From the NCBI RefSeq assembly GCF_029961155.1, contig NZ_JASBRH010000003.1:186001-250000 (forward strand): 64,000 bases of DNA, in the 5' to 3' direction. Below are positions 53,158 to 61,965 of the stretch, piece after piece. The position numbers were made by a program, and so were the translations under genes. Positions within the stretch are counted from its first letter, which is position 1, and each line of letters begins with the position of its first letter. The DNA comes from Pontibacterium granulatum (GTDB lineage: Bacteria > Pseudomonadota > Gammaproteobacteria > Pseudomonadales > Balneatricaceae). A model generated the notes under the pieces. The model searched no databases and had not been told where the DNA came from. It saw only the letters and a program-made list of their open reading frames with translations.

Positions 53158-53173
53158 AGCAACCCCTGTGCCA
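53158..53173 (-). promoter_or_regulatory. Sigma-54 promoter of the phenol (dmp) operon
   Basis: On the minus strand: TGGCAC, five bases (AGGGG), TTGCT, a complete -24/-12 consensus. The predicted start is near 53147, 33 nt before dmpK. It matches the location of the Po promoter in Pseudomonas phenol operons. Confidence 0.92.
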
Positions 53174-53349
53174 GATTTAAATAACGAAACCGGAAAGGCG
53201 CAAAAGCATCCAGATAACACTTTGTTTTTAAAGGAATAAAAAAACTTACCGATAAGAAAACCAAACAAAGATCGAATGCTTTTTCACCAAAAAGGCCTTG
53301 ACGAAGGGGAGGGAAAAGATGATGAAATGATTAAAAGGATCAAAAAAAA

Positions 53350-53395
53350 TTGATGATTTGATCAGGAGATCAATCTCCACTTGAGCAACTCATCA
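53350..53395. promoter_or_regulatory. DmpR-like upstream activating sites of the phenol operon
   Basis: TTGATGATTTGATCA (53350-53364) resembles the DmpR/XylR site TTGATCAATTGATCAA as I recall it (13 of 16). TTGAGCAACTCATCA (53381-53395) resembles the second, less symmetric site. They lie about 180-220 bp above the sigma-54 promoter, farther than the usual 130-175 bp, with AT-rich DNA between that could be bent. The 424-bp gap 53115-53538 holds no gene. Confidence 0.7.
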
Positions 53396-53538
53396 CCCTC
53401 GAATTTGATCTTTTTAGGCCGCTTTGGCGGGGGAGTGGGGGAGGTGTCTAAAGGCACTAAAAAACAGGCACCAACCAAACATTTAAGCGACATTGACTAC
53501 AAATAACCGCTTGATAATAACAATAAAGGCGAAAACTC

Positions 53539-55254
53539 ATGAGCAACACGGCTCAACCAAAACTACCGGAATCAAAGGACCTGATTTCGCAGATTCAGTT
53601 TGCCAGTGAGGACGGCAAAATCTGGTTTAACGAGCAGCGCATGCTGCTGATTCACTCGGCAGTGATGGGGTCACTGCGAAAGGAATTGATCGAAACCTTA
53701 GGTGTAGAACGCACCCGCGGGTTTCTGATGCGCTTCGGCTATTACTCCGGCCTGAAAGATGCCGAAATGGCACACAAGATCCGTCCGGATTTCACCTCGC
53801 AGGAGGCCTTTCTTGCCGGACCTCAGCTGCACAACATCAAGGGGATGGTGAGAGTTGTTCCCAAAGAACTGCGCTTCGATATAGAGTCCGGCAGCTTTCA
53901 TGGCGAATTTGATTGGTATGACTCGTACGAGTCCGAAGTCCATCTTGCCGAATATGGTCGCGCAGATGACCCCATTTGCTGGACCCTGATCGGTTACGCC
54001 AGCGGGTTTGCTACCTATTACATGGGCCGCAAAATCATCTTCAAGGAAACCCAGTGCAGCGGCTGTGGCGCGGACCATTGTCATATCGTAGGCAAGCCTG
54101 CCGAAGAGTGGGAAGACCAGGAAGAGCTGGAACGCGCGCTGCTACCCGACCCGATCATCGAAGAATTGTTTGCCCTGCAACACCAGATATCCACCTTGCA
54201 GGAACAGTTCCGTACTCCGGAAGAGGAGCAGGATCTGCTTTTCAACTCCGTTGGGCGTTCCGGCGGCTTCAAGAATGTCTGCCAACTGATCACCAAAGCC
54301 TCCAAGAGCAAAGTCACCGTTCTGCTGCTGGGTGAAACCGGGGTCGGTAAAGAGGTGGTTGCTAAAGGCCTGCATCAGAGCAGTGATCGCCGCGACGGCC
54401 AGTTTGTTGCTGTGAACTGTGCCTGCATCCCACCTGACCTGATCGAAGCAGAACTGTTTGGGGTCGAGAAAGGGGCCTATACCGGCGCCACCCAATCCCG
54501 CGAAGGTAAATTCGAGCGCGCTCATAAAGGCACCATCTTCCTGGATGAAGTGATTGAACTCTCCCCACGTGCACAAGCCACCCTGTTGCGTGTACTGCAG
54601 GAAGGGGAACTGGAACGTGTCGGCGACAATCGACTGCGCCGTATCGATGTACGTGTGGTTGCCGCCACCAACGAGGATCTGGAACAGGCTGTAAAAGAGG
54701 GCCGCTTCCGTGCGGATCTGTTCTACCGCCTTAACGTCTACCCGGTGCATATCCCGCCACTACGCGATCGCACCGAAGATATTCCGCTGCTGATCGAACA
54801 CTTCCTGGAGAAGTACCACACCCTCTATAACAAACGCACCATGGGTGTCACCGATAAGGCCCTGCAGGCGCTGCTGATGTATAAGTGGCCCGGCAATATC
54901 CGGGAGCTGGAAAACATGATTGAGCGTGGCGTTATCCTCACCGACAACAACCATTGCATCGATCTGGAGAGTTTCTTCCCGTCTTTGGCAGAACCCACCC
55001 ATCCACTCAATGTGATCAATGGACGCGGGCATCTGGACAAACCGGAGGAGAATTCAGGCGTCAATCTCACCGACGATAACTGGATGGATAACCTATTGGG
55101 CGAAGAGTTCAGCATCGAGAATCTGGAACACGATCTGATCAAACGCGCCATGAACCAGACCGGAGGCAACGTTTCTAAAGCCGCACGTCTGCTGGGTCTT
55201 ACCCGCCCTGCACTGGCGTACCGACTGAAGAAACTCGATACCGACGAGGCATAA
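53539..55254 (+). CDS. dmpR: DmpR/MopR-type phenol-responsive sigma-54 activator
   Basis: A 571-residue NtrC-family activator. The N-terminal sensor (XylR_N plus V4R, about 10-200) keeps the phenol-contacting His98 and Trp126 and the zinc residues Cys147, Glu170, Cys173 and Cys181, equivalent by offset to the MopR positions. A linker (about 205-235) follows, then the AAA+ domain with Walker A GETGVGKE (265-272), GAYTGA loop (312-317) that contacts sigma-54, and TIFLDEV. The Fis-type helix-turn-helix at the end is GGNVSKAARLLGLTRPALAYRLKK. It is divergent from dmpK and should sense phenols directly and drive that operon. Confidence 0.95.
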   Translation: MSNTAQPKLPESKDLISQIQFASEDGKIWFNEQRMLLIHSAVMGSLRKELIETLGVERTRGFLMRFGYYSGLKDAEMAHKIRPDFTSQEAFLAGPQLHNIKGMVRVVPKELRFDIESGSFHGEFDWYDSYESEVHLAEYGRADDPICWTLIGYASGFATYYMGRKIIFKETQCSGCGADHCHIVGKPAEEWEDQEELERALLPDPIIEELFALQHQISTLQEQFRTPEEEQDLLFNSVGRSGGFKNVCQLITKASKSKVTVLLLGETGVGKEVVAKGLHQSSDRRDGQFVAVNCACIPPDLIEAELFGVEKGAYTGATQSREGKFERAHKGTIFLDEVIELSPRAQATLLRVLQEGELERVGDNRLRRIDVRVVAATNEDLEQAVKEGRFRADLFYRLNVYPVHIPPLRDRTEDIPLLIEHFLEKYHTLYNKRTMGVTDKALQALLMYKWPGNIRELENMIERGVILTDNNHCIDLESFFPSLAEPTHPLNVINGRGHLDKPEENSGVNLTDDNWMDNLLGEEFSIENLEHDLIKRAMNQTGGNVSKAARLLGLTRPALAYRLKKLDTDEA

Positions 55255-55283
55255 CAATCCTCCCATACGCTGTTTGGTGAGCC

Positions 55284-55312
55284 GGGCGCACTGCTATACA
55301 ATGCGCCCTTTA
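55284..55312 (+). other. Hairpin overlapping the rsmE promoter region
   Basis: GGGCGCA (55284-55290) and TGCGCCC (55302-55308) followed by TTTAT look like a weak terminator for dmpR. The same stretch holds TACAAT (55297-55302), 17 bp after TTGGTG (55274-55279), a possible rsmE promoter. The two roles cannot be separated by sequence. Confidence 0.4.
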
Positions 55313-55335
55313 TCGCCAACCGACAGTACCCACCG

Positions 55336-56049
55336 ATGAACCTGATCCTGCTCTACACCAGCGATTTTATCGACGAACAGACCGTTGCCATCAGCGACCG
55401 TCGATTTCACCATATCCGCGGTGTCCATCAACCGGAGCCGGGTGAAGTGCTCAAGGTGGGTTTGCTCGATGGTGAGCGCGGCAGCGGTGAAGTCATCAGC
55501 CTGACCGAGGGCGAGATCCGGTTGCGCGTCACACTGGATCGAAATGCGCCCGCACCTCTCCCCCTAAAGTTAATCCTGGCACTGCCCCGCCCGAAGATGA
55601 TGAAACGCACCCTGCAAACGATCTCAGCGATGGGTGCCAAAGAGATCTACCTGATCAACTCTTACCGTGTGGATAAGAGCTACTGGTCAACCCCCCTGCT
55701 GCAACCGGAGAAGATCCGCGAACAGCTGCTGCTTGGCCTTGAACAGGCCGGTGATACCGTGATGCCTGAGGTGCACCTGCGCAAACGTTTCAAGCCGTTT
55801 GTTGAAGATGAACTCCCGGCGATCTCCCAAGACACCCGCGCACTGGTTGCCCACCCGTATCACGCAGCCCCTTGCCCGGCGGAGTCATCAGTGCCAACCA
55901 CGCTCGCCATCGGCCCTGAAGGGGGCTTTATTGCCTACGAAGTCGAAAAACTGAATGAGTGCGGCTTTACTGCTATCCATATTGGCGAGCGTATCCTTCG
56001 GGTTGAGAACGCAGTGCCGGTACTGCTGGCCCGGTTATTCCCGCTCTGA
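55336..56049 (+). CDS. rsmE: 16S rRNA (uracil1498-N3)-methyltransferase
   Basis: A 237-residue SPOUT-class methyltransferase using SAM to methylate U1498 of 16S rRNA. It has an N-terminal PUA-like domain (HHIRGVHQPEPGEVLKVGLLDGERGSG) and the C-terminal knotted SAM site, with LAIGPEGGF and HIGERILRVENAVPVLL. Full length. It marks the return to housekeeping genes after the phenol cluster. Confidence 0.94.
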   Translation: MNLILLYTSDFIDEQTVAISDRRFHHIRGVHQPEPGEVLKVGLLDGERGSGEVISLTEGEIRLRVTLDRNAPAPLPLKLILALPRPKMMKRTLQTISAMGAKEIYLINSYRVDKSYWSTPLLQPEKIREQLLLGLEQAGDTVMPEVHLRKRFKPFVEDELPAISQDTRALVAHPYHAAPCPAESSVPTTLAIGPEGGFIAYEVEKLNECGFTAIHIGERILRVENAVPVLLARLFPL

Positions 56050-56168
56050 TATTAATTTCAATGCTGCCAACACCCACAAACGCCCCGCTCGGGAATCCTT
56101 GACCGATCTCTATAGGGGAAAAGGATTTCAGACTCGTTGACCTGGATCATCTTGCTGTTAGCAATATT

Positions 56169-56235
56169 GATAATAATTTGCGTTAACACTTGACATTCCG
56201 ACCCTGGAAAACAAGAATAATTCGCATTAGCAAAT
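56169..56235 (+). promoter_or_regulatory. Fur-box-flanked promoter of the iron ABC transporter
   Basis: GATAATAATTTGCGTTAAC (56169-56187) matches the 19-bp Fur consensus in about 12-13 positions. A second site at 56215-56235 reads on the other strand ATTTGCTAATGCGAATTATT, a common gammaproteobacterial Fur-box form. A perfect -35 TTGACA (56190-56195) lies between; the -10 is less clear (AAGAAT or AATAAT near 56213-56221). Confidence 0.65.
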
Positions 56236-56261
56236 ATATTTATCCAGGTTCAGATACGTCG

Positions 56262-57284
56262 ATGAAAAAGATCCTCTCCGCTGTAGCATTGTCCGCTCTT
56301 TTCGCAGCACCTGTGGCGCAGGCAGCCGACGAAGTAAATATCTACTCCTTCCGTCAGGCCTTCCTGATCAAACCCTTGCTGGAAGCATTCACCGAAGAAA
56401 CCGGCATCAAGGCAAACGTTGTCTTCTCCAAGAAGGGCCTGCTGGAACGTATCGAACACGAAGGCAAAAACTCCCCGGCTGACGTACTGCTGACCTCCGA
56501 TATTGGCCCGTTGTACGACGCTGTCGAAAAAGGGCTGCTGCAGCCGATCGAGAGCGACCTGCTGAATGACAATATTCCGGCCAAATACCGTTCGACCGAT
56601 GGCCAGTGGTACGGCCTGACATCCCGCTCCCGTATCATCTATGCATCCAAAGACCGTGTAAAAGAGGGCGAGATCACCAGCTACGAAGATCTGGCAGATC
56701 CAAAATGGAAAGGCCGTATCTGCACCCGCAGCGGTAAACATACCTACAACCTCTCCCTGATCGGTTCCATGGTGGCAGAACACGGCGAAGCGGAAGCTCA
56801 GCAATGGCTGGCAGCGGTTAAAGACAATCTGGCGCGCCGCCCACAGGGTAACGACCGCGCACAGGTTAAAGCTGTCAAACAGGGTGAATGTGATCTGGCA
56901 CTGGGTAACTCTTACTACTTCGGTAAGATGATCACCAACGACAAGAAGCCGGAACAGATTGAGTGGGCACAGTCCGTTAACCTGATCTTCCCGAACCAGG
57001 ATAACCGCGGCGCACACATGAACATCTCCGGTGCCGGCGTAACCAAGTACGCTCCGCACAAAGACGCTGCAATTAAACTGATCGAGTTCCTGAGCTCTGA
57101 AAAAGCACAGCAGATGTACGCTGAAGTGAACTTCGAATTCCCGGTTCGCGAGGGTACACCACGCTCCGAACTGATCAATAAATACATGGGTGAGTTCAAA
57201 GAAGATGGCATCAACCTGCAGCGCGTAGCAGAACTGCGCTCCACTGCAGCGAAGATGGTCGACAAGGTTGGTTTCGATAACTAA
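56262..57284 (+). CDS. Ferric iron ABC transporter, periplasmic binding protein (FbpA/FutA type)
   Basis: A 340-residue periplasmic Fe3+-binding protein. Signal peptide MKKILSAVALSALFAAPVAQA with cleavage before AlaAsp. The iron-binding tyrosine pair is Tyr218-Tyr219 in GNSYYFGKM; further conserved blocks are IYSFRQAFLIKPLL, SRSRIIYAS and QDNRGAHMNISGAG. Cys154 and Cys210 may form the disulfide seen in FutA-like proteins. ATG at 56262 is chosen since the signal peptide begins there; an in-frame ATG at 56190 lies inside the promoter. Two hairpins separate it from the permease gene. Confidence 0.92.
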   Translation: MKKILSAVALSALFAAPVAQAADEVNIYSFRQAFLIKPLLEAFTEETGIKANVVFSKKGLLERIEHEGKNSPADVLLTSDIGPLYDAVEKGLLQPIESDLLNDNIPAKYRSTDGQWYGLTSRSRIIYASKDRVKEGEITSYEDLADPKWKGRICTRSGKHTYNLSLIGSMVAEHGEAEAQQWLAAVKDNLARRPQGNDRAQVKAVKQGECDLALGNSYYFGKMITNDKKPEQIEWAQSVNLIFPNQDNRGAHMNISGAGVTKYAPHKDAAIKLIEFLSSEKAQQMYAEVNFEFPVREGTPRSELINKYMGEFKEDGINLQRVAELRSTAAKMVDKVGFDN

Positions 57285-57296
57285 TCTCTTAGGATA

Positions 57297-57320
57297 TTCA
57301 GGCAGTTAGCGCTGCCTGAA
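57297..57320 (+). other. Stem-loop between binding-protein and permease genes
   Basis: TTCAGGCAG, loop TTAGCG, CTGCCTGAA: a perfect 9-bp stem 12 bp after the binding-protein stop, without a T-run. It is probably a 3' mRNA-stabilising structure. Confidence 0.6.
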
Positions 57321-57342
57321 CCACTCGACTTTGTATCTCACT

Positions 57343-57377
57343 AACGGTAGTCTGCGCGGCTACCGTTTTGTCGTTTT
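57343..57377 (+). terminator. Partial terminator (attenuator) before the permease gene
   Basis: AACGGTAG (57343-57350), loop, CTACCGTT (57360-57367), followed by a T-rich stretch interrupted by G and C. The imperfect T-run suggests leaky termination that lowers permease relative to binding protein. Confidence 0.6.
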
Positions 57378-57390
57378 AAGGATTAAGGAT

Positions 57391-59070
57391 TTGAACGCAA
57401 GGCTCAACGCCGAAATCAACACCAACATCAGTAACCCAACCGGTCTCTGGCGCTGGTTTGGTTCTACCTGGTTGGTTGCGCTGCTGGTCGCCCTGCCCGT
57501 CCTTTCCGTGTTCTATCTTGCCCTATTCCCTAAGGAAAACATCTGGTCTCACCTGGCCGAGACCGTACTGCCGGTATATGTCATCACCACCCTTGAGCTG
57601 ATGATTGGTGTGGGCGCATTGGCCGTCGCTACCGGTGTCGTCACCGCCTGGTTGGTGACCATGTGCCGTTTCCCCGGCAAGAAGTATTTTGAATGGGCGT
57701 TGATGCTGCCATTCGCCGTGCCCGCCTACGTAATCGCCTACGTGTATACCGATCTGCTGGAATATGCCGGTCCCGTACAAACCGCGTTGCGTGAGTTTTT
57801 TGGCTGGCAAACCGCCAGGGACTACTGGTTCCCCGAAATCCGCAGCCTGGCTGGCGCAATTCTGATGCTGGCCTTTGTGCTGTATCCATACGTGTATCTG
57901 TTGGTACGTGCGTCCTTCCTGGAGCAATCCAACAGCCTACGTGATGCCAGTCGCCTGCTGGGCTGCAGCCCGCTGCAAAGCTTCCTGCGCATCTCGCTGC
58001 CTATTGCCCGCCCTGCGGTGGCGGTAGGCTTGGCGTTGGTATCAATGGAAACCATTAACGACTTTGGTACCGTCGATTTTTTCGCTGTTAAAAGCATGAG
58101 CGCGGGCATCTACGATACCTGGCTGAACATGGGCAACCTGGGCGGTTCCGCACAGATCGCCAGCCTGATGATGTTCTTCGTGGTGACACTGATTTTGCTG
58201 GAGCGTCTGGCACGCGCACGCCAGAAACAGTTCAACAGCAGCGACCGTTTCAAAGCGATCGACACCTATAAACTCACCGGCTGGAAAGCGGCTTTCGCCT
58301 GGACTGTGTGTGCCCTACCCATCCTGCTGGGCTTCCTGATCCCGGTATTTATCTTGGGCGGTTATGCAATCCAGCATCTTGATCAGCTTGAGCAGGAAGA
58401 CTTCCTCACCTATGCAGGCAATAGCTTCTTCCTCTCGGCCACGGCTGCACTGATCACCATCCTTATCGCCCTGCTGCTGGCGTACAGCAAACGTCTTTAT
58501 CGCTATAAGAGCCTGACTGCCGCAGCAAACTTCGCCAGCCTGGGTTACGCCATGCCGGGTGCCGTCCTGGCCATCGGTGTGATCATCCCATTGGCCGCGT
58601 TTGATAACGTGGTCGACGACTTTATGCGCAGCACCTTTGACATATCCACAGGTCTGCTGCTGAGTGGCACCACCTTCGCGATTATCTTCGCCTACTCCGT
58701 ACGCTTCCTGGCCGTATCGACCGGTGCGGTGGAATCGAGTCTGAACAAGATCACCCCAACCATGGATATGGCCTCCCGTTCACTGGGCCTTAATCCGCTG
58801 CAAACGCTGATGCGTGTGCACCTTCCGCTGATCAAAGGCGGTATCGTTTCGGCTGGCTTGGTAGTGTTTGTAGACTGTATGAAGGAGTTGCCTGCAACGC
58901 TGATTCTGCGCCCGTTTAACTACGATACGCTGGCAACGTTTGTGTATCAGTTCGCATCAGATGAGATGCTGGAGGAGTGCTCTCTGGCAGCGCTGCTGAT
59001 CGTTGCGGTGGGGATTATTCCGGTAATTCTGCTTACCCGTACCATTACGTCTACACGGGAAGAGAGCTAA
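57391..59070 (+). CDS. Ferric iron ABC transporter, fused double permease (FbpB type)
   Basis: A 559-residue inner-membrane permease with about twelve helices and two fused BPD_transp_1 halves. Each has an EAA-type loop contacting the ATPase: DASRLLGCSPLQSFLRISLPIARPA in the first half and MASRSLGLNPLQTLMRVHLPLIKGG in the second. It works with the binding protein upstream and the ATPase gene at 59203. The TTG at 57391 is chosen because AAGGATTAAGGAT sits just before it; an ATG at 57331 would run through the attenuator hairpin. The annotation of the start is therefore moderate. Confidence 0.9.
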   Translation: MNARLNAEINTNISNPTGLWRWFGSTWLVALLVALPVLSVFYLALFPKENIWSHLAETVLPVYVITTLELMIGVGALAVATGVVTAWLVTMCRFPGKKYFEWALMLPFAVPAYVIAYVYTDLLEYAGPVQTALREFFGWQTARDYWFPEIRSLAGAILMLAFVLYPYVYLLVRASFLEQSNSLRDASRLLGCSPLQSFLRISLPIARPAVAVGLALVSMETINDFGTVDFFAVKSMSAGIYDTWLNMGNLGGSAQIASLMMFFVVTLILLERLARARQKQFNSSDRFKAIDTYKLTGWKAAFAWTVCALPILLGFLIPVFILGGYAIQHLDQLEQEDFLTYAGNSFFLSATAALITILIALLLAYSKRLYRYKSLTAAANFASLGYAMPGAVLAIGVIIPLAAFDNVVDDFMRSTFDISTGLLLSGTTFAIIFAYSVRFLAVSTGAVESSLNKITPTMDMASRSLGLNPLQTLMRVHLPLIKGGIVSAGLVVFVDCMKELPATLILRPFNYDTLATFVYQFASDEMLEECSLAALLIVAVGIIPVILLTRTITSTREES

Positions 59071-59079
59071 GGCGCTTTT

Positions 59080-59110
59080 GTAGGTTGGCCACCGCTACGC
59101 GGTGCCCAAC
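59080..59110. repeat. Family A REP-like half element
   Basis: GTAGGTTGGCCACCGC, TACG, CGGTGCCCAAC: a single half of the BIME found at 29336 and 31942, here alone after the permease gene. Confidence 0.75.
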
Positions 59111-59135
59111 GAATTCCTTGCTGATCTATCGTCCT

Positions 59136-59180
59136 GTAGGGTCGGCTTCAGCCGACCGGTAGGCTGAAAGCCTACCCTAC
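59136..59180. repeat. Family B REP-like palindrome
   Basis: GTAGGGTCGGCTTCAGCCGA then CCGGTAGGCTGAAAGCCTACCCTAC: two hairpins within outer arms GTAGGGT/ACCCTAC, in the convergent gap between permease and ATPase genes. Confidence 0.8.
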
Positions 59181-59202
59181 AACCAAAGCATCTAACACCC
59201 GA

Positions 59203-60237
59203 TTAAAAAACAATCGGCTTGTGCACGGATACCTCAACACCCACGGTATCACCTGCGTCGATCCTGAGTGGCTCACGCGCCATCGCTTCAATCTTACGCC
59301 CGTTGTTCAATTGCAGCTGGTAGCGTGTGGCATCGCCCAGGAACTCAAAGGATCTTACCGATGCAGTTTTTCCGCCAACAACAGGCTTCAGGTCATTTGG
59401 ACGGATAAACAAACTGATCTCGTCACCCGCCGCGGCGCAACACGGCTCGGCAAACTCCAGCGTGCCCAGTTCGGTCTCAACACAAAACTCGTTCAGGCAG
59501 CGGCCGCTAAAGAGCTCACCCTTACCCACGAAACCTGCAACCATCGCGTTTACCGGGTGATGATACAGCTCCTGCGGTGATCCCCACTGCTGCAGTTCAC
59601 CGTCTGCAAGGATGCCCACCTTATCGCCAATCGCAAAAGCTTCCTGCTGATCGTGGGTTACCACAATCGCCGCGATGCCCTGCTGCTTAAGAATATCTTT
59701 CACTTCCAACGACAGCTGCTGGCGAAGGTCGGTATCGAGGTTAGAGAACGGTTCATCCATCAGCAGCAGTTTCGGCTGCGGTGCCAAAGCACGCGCCAGC
59801 GCCACACGCTGCTGCTGCCCGCCGGACAGTTCGTGGGGATAACGCTTGGAGAGATCCGGCAAACGCACCAGATCCAGCATCTCAACAATCCGTTGTTTCT
59901 GGTTTTTACCTGCGCTTTTGCCCAAACCGAAACGGATATTCTCACCTACGGTCAGGTGCGGGAACAGTGCGTAATCCTGAAACACCATACCCATGCCACG
60001 CTTTTCAGGAACCAGCGTAAATTCCGCCGAGGAGATCGTTTTTCCTTCCAGACTAATTTCGCCACCGAATACGGGACTAAATCCCGCAACGGCACGCAGC
60101 ACCGTGGTTTTACCACAACCACTCGGTCCCAGAAGGCACGCGATTTCACCCTCTCCCACTGAAAAATCCAGGGAGCTGACAATCACCTGATTCTGATATC
60201 CACAACTCAGTGAGCGTACATCCAGCAGAGAACTCAT
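59203..60237 (-). CDS. Ferric iron ABC transporter, ATP-binding protein (FbpC type)
   Basis: A 344-residue ATPase. Walker A is GPSGCGKTT, the Q-loop is VFQDYALFPHLTVGENI, the signature is LSGGQQQR, Walker B is LLLMDEPFSNLD and the switch histidine is in VVTHDQQEA. The C-terminal TOBE-like domain (about 245-344) is as in FbpC/CysA-type importers. It is convergent with the binding-protein/permease pair, which is unusual because these genes normally form one operon, but pairing is supported by shared Fur control. The start is ATG at 60237 (MSSLLDVRS); an upstream ATG at 60285 is less likely. Confidence 0.9.
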   Translation of the reverse strand: MSSLLDVRSLSCGYQNQVIVSSLDFSVGEGEIACLLGPSGCGKTTVLRAVAGFSPVFGGEISLEGKTISSAEFTLVPEKRGMGMVFQDYALFPHLTVGENIRFGLGKSAGKNQKQRIVEMLDLVRLPDLSKRYPHELSGGQQQRVALARALAPQPKLLLMDEPFSNLDTDLRQQLSLEVKDILKQQGIAAIVVTHDQQEAFAIGDKVGILADGELQQWGSPQELYHHPVNAMVAGFVGKGELFSGRCLNEFCVETELGTLEFAEPCCAAAGDEISLFIRPNDLKPVVGGKTASVRSFEFLGDATRYQLQLNNGRKIEAMAREPLRIDAGDTVGVEVSVHKPIVF

Positions 60238-60290
60238 GGGTGTTAACCGGCCTTCAACATAAAACGACACAAATTCGAGGGACAAGAATT

Positions 60291-60309
60291 ATAAATGAAA
60301 ACTATTATC
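60291..60309 (-). promoter_or_regulatory. Fur box upstream of the ATPase gene
   Basis: On the minus strand GATAATAGTTTTCATTTAT matches the 19-bp Fur consensus in about 12 positions. It lies 54 bp before the ATG of the ATPase gene. Confidence 0.55.
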
Positions 60310-60335
60310 GATCACATAGCGATGTTTGCTACAGA

Positions 60336-60899
60336 TCACTGTTCCTGCCCGATCTCATTGCGAAAGCGCTGCCAGTCAAAGCAAGGACCCGGATCGGTTT
60401 TACGCCCCGGTGCAATATCGGAATGGCCAGCGATTCGATCACTCATTACTGCAGGATAGGCCAACTGAATCGCCTGAGTCAGTTCCGCCAGCACAGCATA
60501 CTGGGTATCGGTGAACGGCTGATCATCCGTACCTTCAAGCTCAATACCAATTGAGAAATCGTTGCATTGCTCGCGCCCATCAAACTGAGATAAGCCCGCA
60601 TGCCAGGCACGTGCGTTGAGGTTCACAAACTGGGTAACCGCACCGTCGCGCGCAATCAACAGATGAGCAGAGACCTGAAGATCCTGTATCTCGGCAAAAT
60701 AGGGGTGCTCATCAACCGGCAACTGATTCTGGAAGAAACGCTCTACATAACCGCCGCCGAACTGCCCTGGTGGTAAACTGATGTTATGTAGCACCAACAG
60801 GGAAACAGTTTCGCTTTCAGGGCGGTCATTAAAGTTGGGAGAAGGCACCTGCAGCGCCCCATATACAACGCCCGAATCGATGGAAAACTTCTGTTTCAT
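60336..60899 (-). CDS. ampD: 1,6-anhydro-N-acetylmuramyl-L-alanine amidase
   Basis: A 187-residue cytoplasmic zinc amidase recycling peptidoglycan by removing the peptide from anhydromuropeptides. In other bacteria its loss derepresses AmpC beta-lactamase. Zinc ligands are His38 ([13 protein letters not shown]), His159 ([15 protein letters not shown]) and Asp169, with Lys167 catalytic. No signal peptide, as expected for AmpD rather than AmiD. ATG at 60899 gives the usual length. It is divergent from nadC, 75 bp away; the common neighbour ampE is not present. Confidence 0.93.
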   Translation of the reverse strand: MKQKFSIDSGVVYGALQVPSPNFNDRPESETVSLLVLHNISLPPGQFGGGYVERFFQNQLPVDEHPYFAEIQDLQVSAHLLIARDGAVTQFVNLNARAWHAGLSQFDGREQCNDFSIGIELEGTDDQPFTDTQYAVLAELTQAIQLAYPAVMSDRIAGHSDIAPGRKTDPGPCFDWQRFRNEIGQEQ

Positions 60900-60974
60900 C
60901 CCTATTCGCCTACATATGTTTTCGTTAGAATTGGTGCCCATCTTATCACTAATCAATCTGATCACCGGCACGCT

Positions 60975-61814
60975 ATGCTATCGCGCGAAGAACTCCAGAA
61001 AGATATTCAGATCACCGTCACCAATGCCCTGAACGAAGACATTGGCGCTGGGGATATTACCGCCCAACTGATTCCTGCTGAAAACGAAGCGACCGCCCGT
61101 ATTATCAGCCGCCAGACCGCAGTTGTATGCGGCACCGACTGGGTGAACGAAGTTTTTCGTCAGGTCGATCCAGAGCTAAAACTGGACTGGCAGGTTAAAG
61201 ACGGCGATCTGGTTGAACGTGATCAGGTACTGTTTACCGTAACCGGTTCTGCCCGCAACATGCTCACCGCTGAGCGTACCGCGTTGAACTTCCTGCAAAC
61301 CCTGTCCGGCACAGCAACCACCAGCTACAACTACTCTCAAAAGGTAGCAGGTACCGGCGTTAAGCTGCTGGATACCCGTAAAACCATCCCATGCCTGCGT
61401 ACTGCTCAGAAATACGCGGTAACTTGCGGCGGCTGCTTTAACCACCGTATCGGTTTGTACGATGCGTTCCTGATCAAGGAAAACCACATTATGGGTTGTG
61501 GCGGTATCGAAGCAGCCATTCAGACAGCCCAGACCAACGAGCCGGGTAAGCCAGTCGAGATTGAAGTGGAAACCTTTGAAGAGCTGCAGGCCGCGCTGAT
61601 TGCAGGTGCAGACATCATCATGCTGGATAACTTCACACTGGAAGAGATGCGCGAAGCGGTTGAGATGGTAGCGGGTAAAGCTAAGCTGGAAGCCTCCGGC
61701 AACATCACCGATGCAACCCTGCGCCCGATTGCAGAAACCGGCGTGGACTATATCTCCATCGGTGCCCTGACCAAGCACTGTCAGGCTGTCGACCTTTCCA
61801 TGCGGTTTATCTGA
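60975..61814 (+). CDS. nadC: Nicotinate-nucleotide pyrophosphorylase (carboxylating)
   Basis: A 279-residue quinolinate phosphoribosyltransferase forming nicotinate mononucleotide in de novo NAD synthesis. Conserved blocks are [96 protein letters not shown] and LEASGNI. Complete. The ampD-nadC divergent layout is common in gammaproteobacteria, where type IV pilus genes often follow, as here. Confidence 0.96.
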   Translation: MLSREELQKDIQITVTNALNEDIGAGDITAQLIPAENEATARIISRQTAVVCGTDWVNEVFRQVDPELKLDWQVKDGDLVERDQVLFTVTGSARNMLTAERTALNFLQTLSGTATTSYNYSQKVAGTGVKLLDTRKTIPCLRTAQKYAVTCGGCFNHRIGLYDAFLIKENHIMGCGGIEAAIQTAQTNEPGKPVEIEVETFEELQAALIAGADIIMLDNFTLEEMREAVEMVAGKAKLEASGNITDATLRPIAETGVDYISIGALTKHCQAVDLSMRFI

Positions 61815-61840
61815 TCCTGCCTTACAATACGCATATGTAT

Positions 61841-61903
61841 GTAGGGCAGCATTAATGCTGCCGGCACCCTGATCACCTGCGATGACGTCGAAGGGTGCCC
61901 TAC
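61841..61903. repeat. Family B REP-like palindrome with insertion
   Basis: GTAGGGCAGCATTAATGCTG, CCGGCACCC, an extra about 20 bp, then GAAGGGTGCCCTAC. Same outer arms as the 45493 copy. Confidence 0.8.
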
Positions 61904-61965
61904 AAAAAATATTCGACGTTATGAGTCACCACGTTGTAGTGATCTGCTGCATGCGTTCTGTCCCT

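Noticed and set aside
53493-53520. TTGACT/TAATAA as the dmpR promoter
   Set aside because: Its start point would fall inside the ribosome site (AAAGG at about 53524), so it would give a nearly leaderless message; not claimed as a feature.
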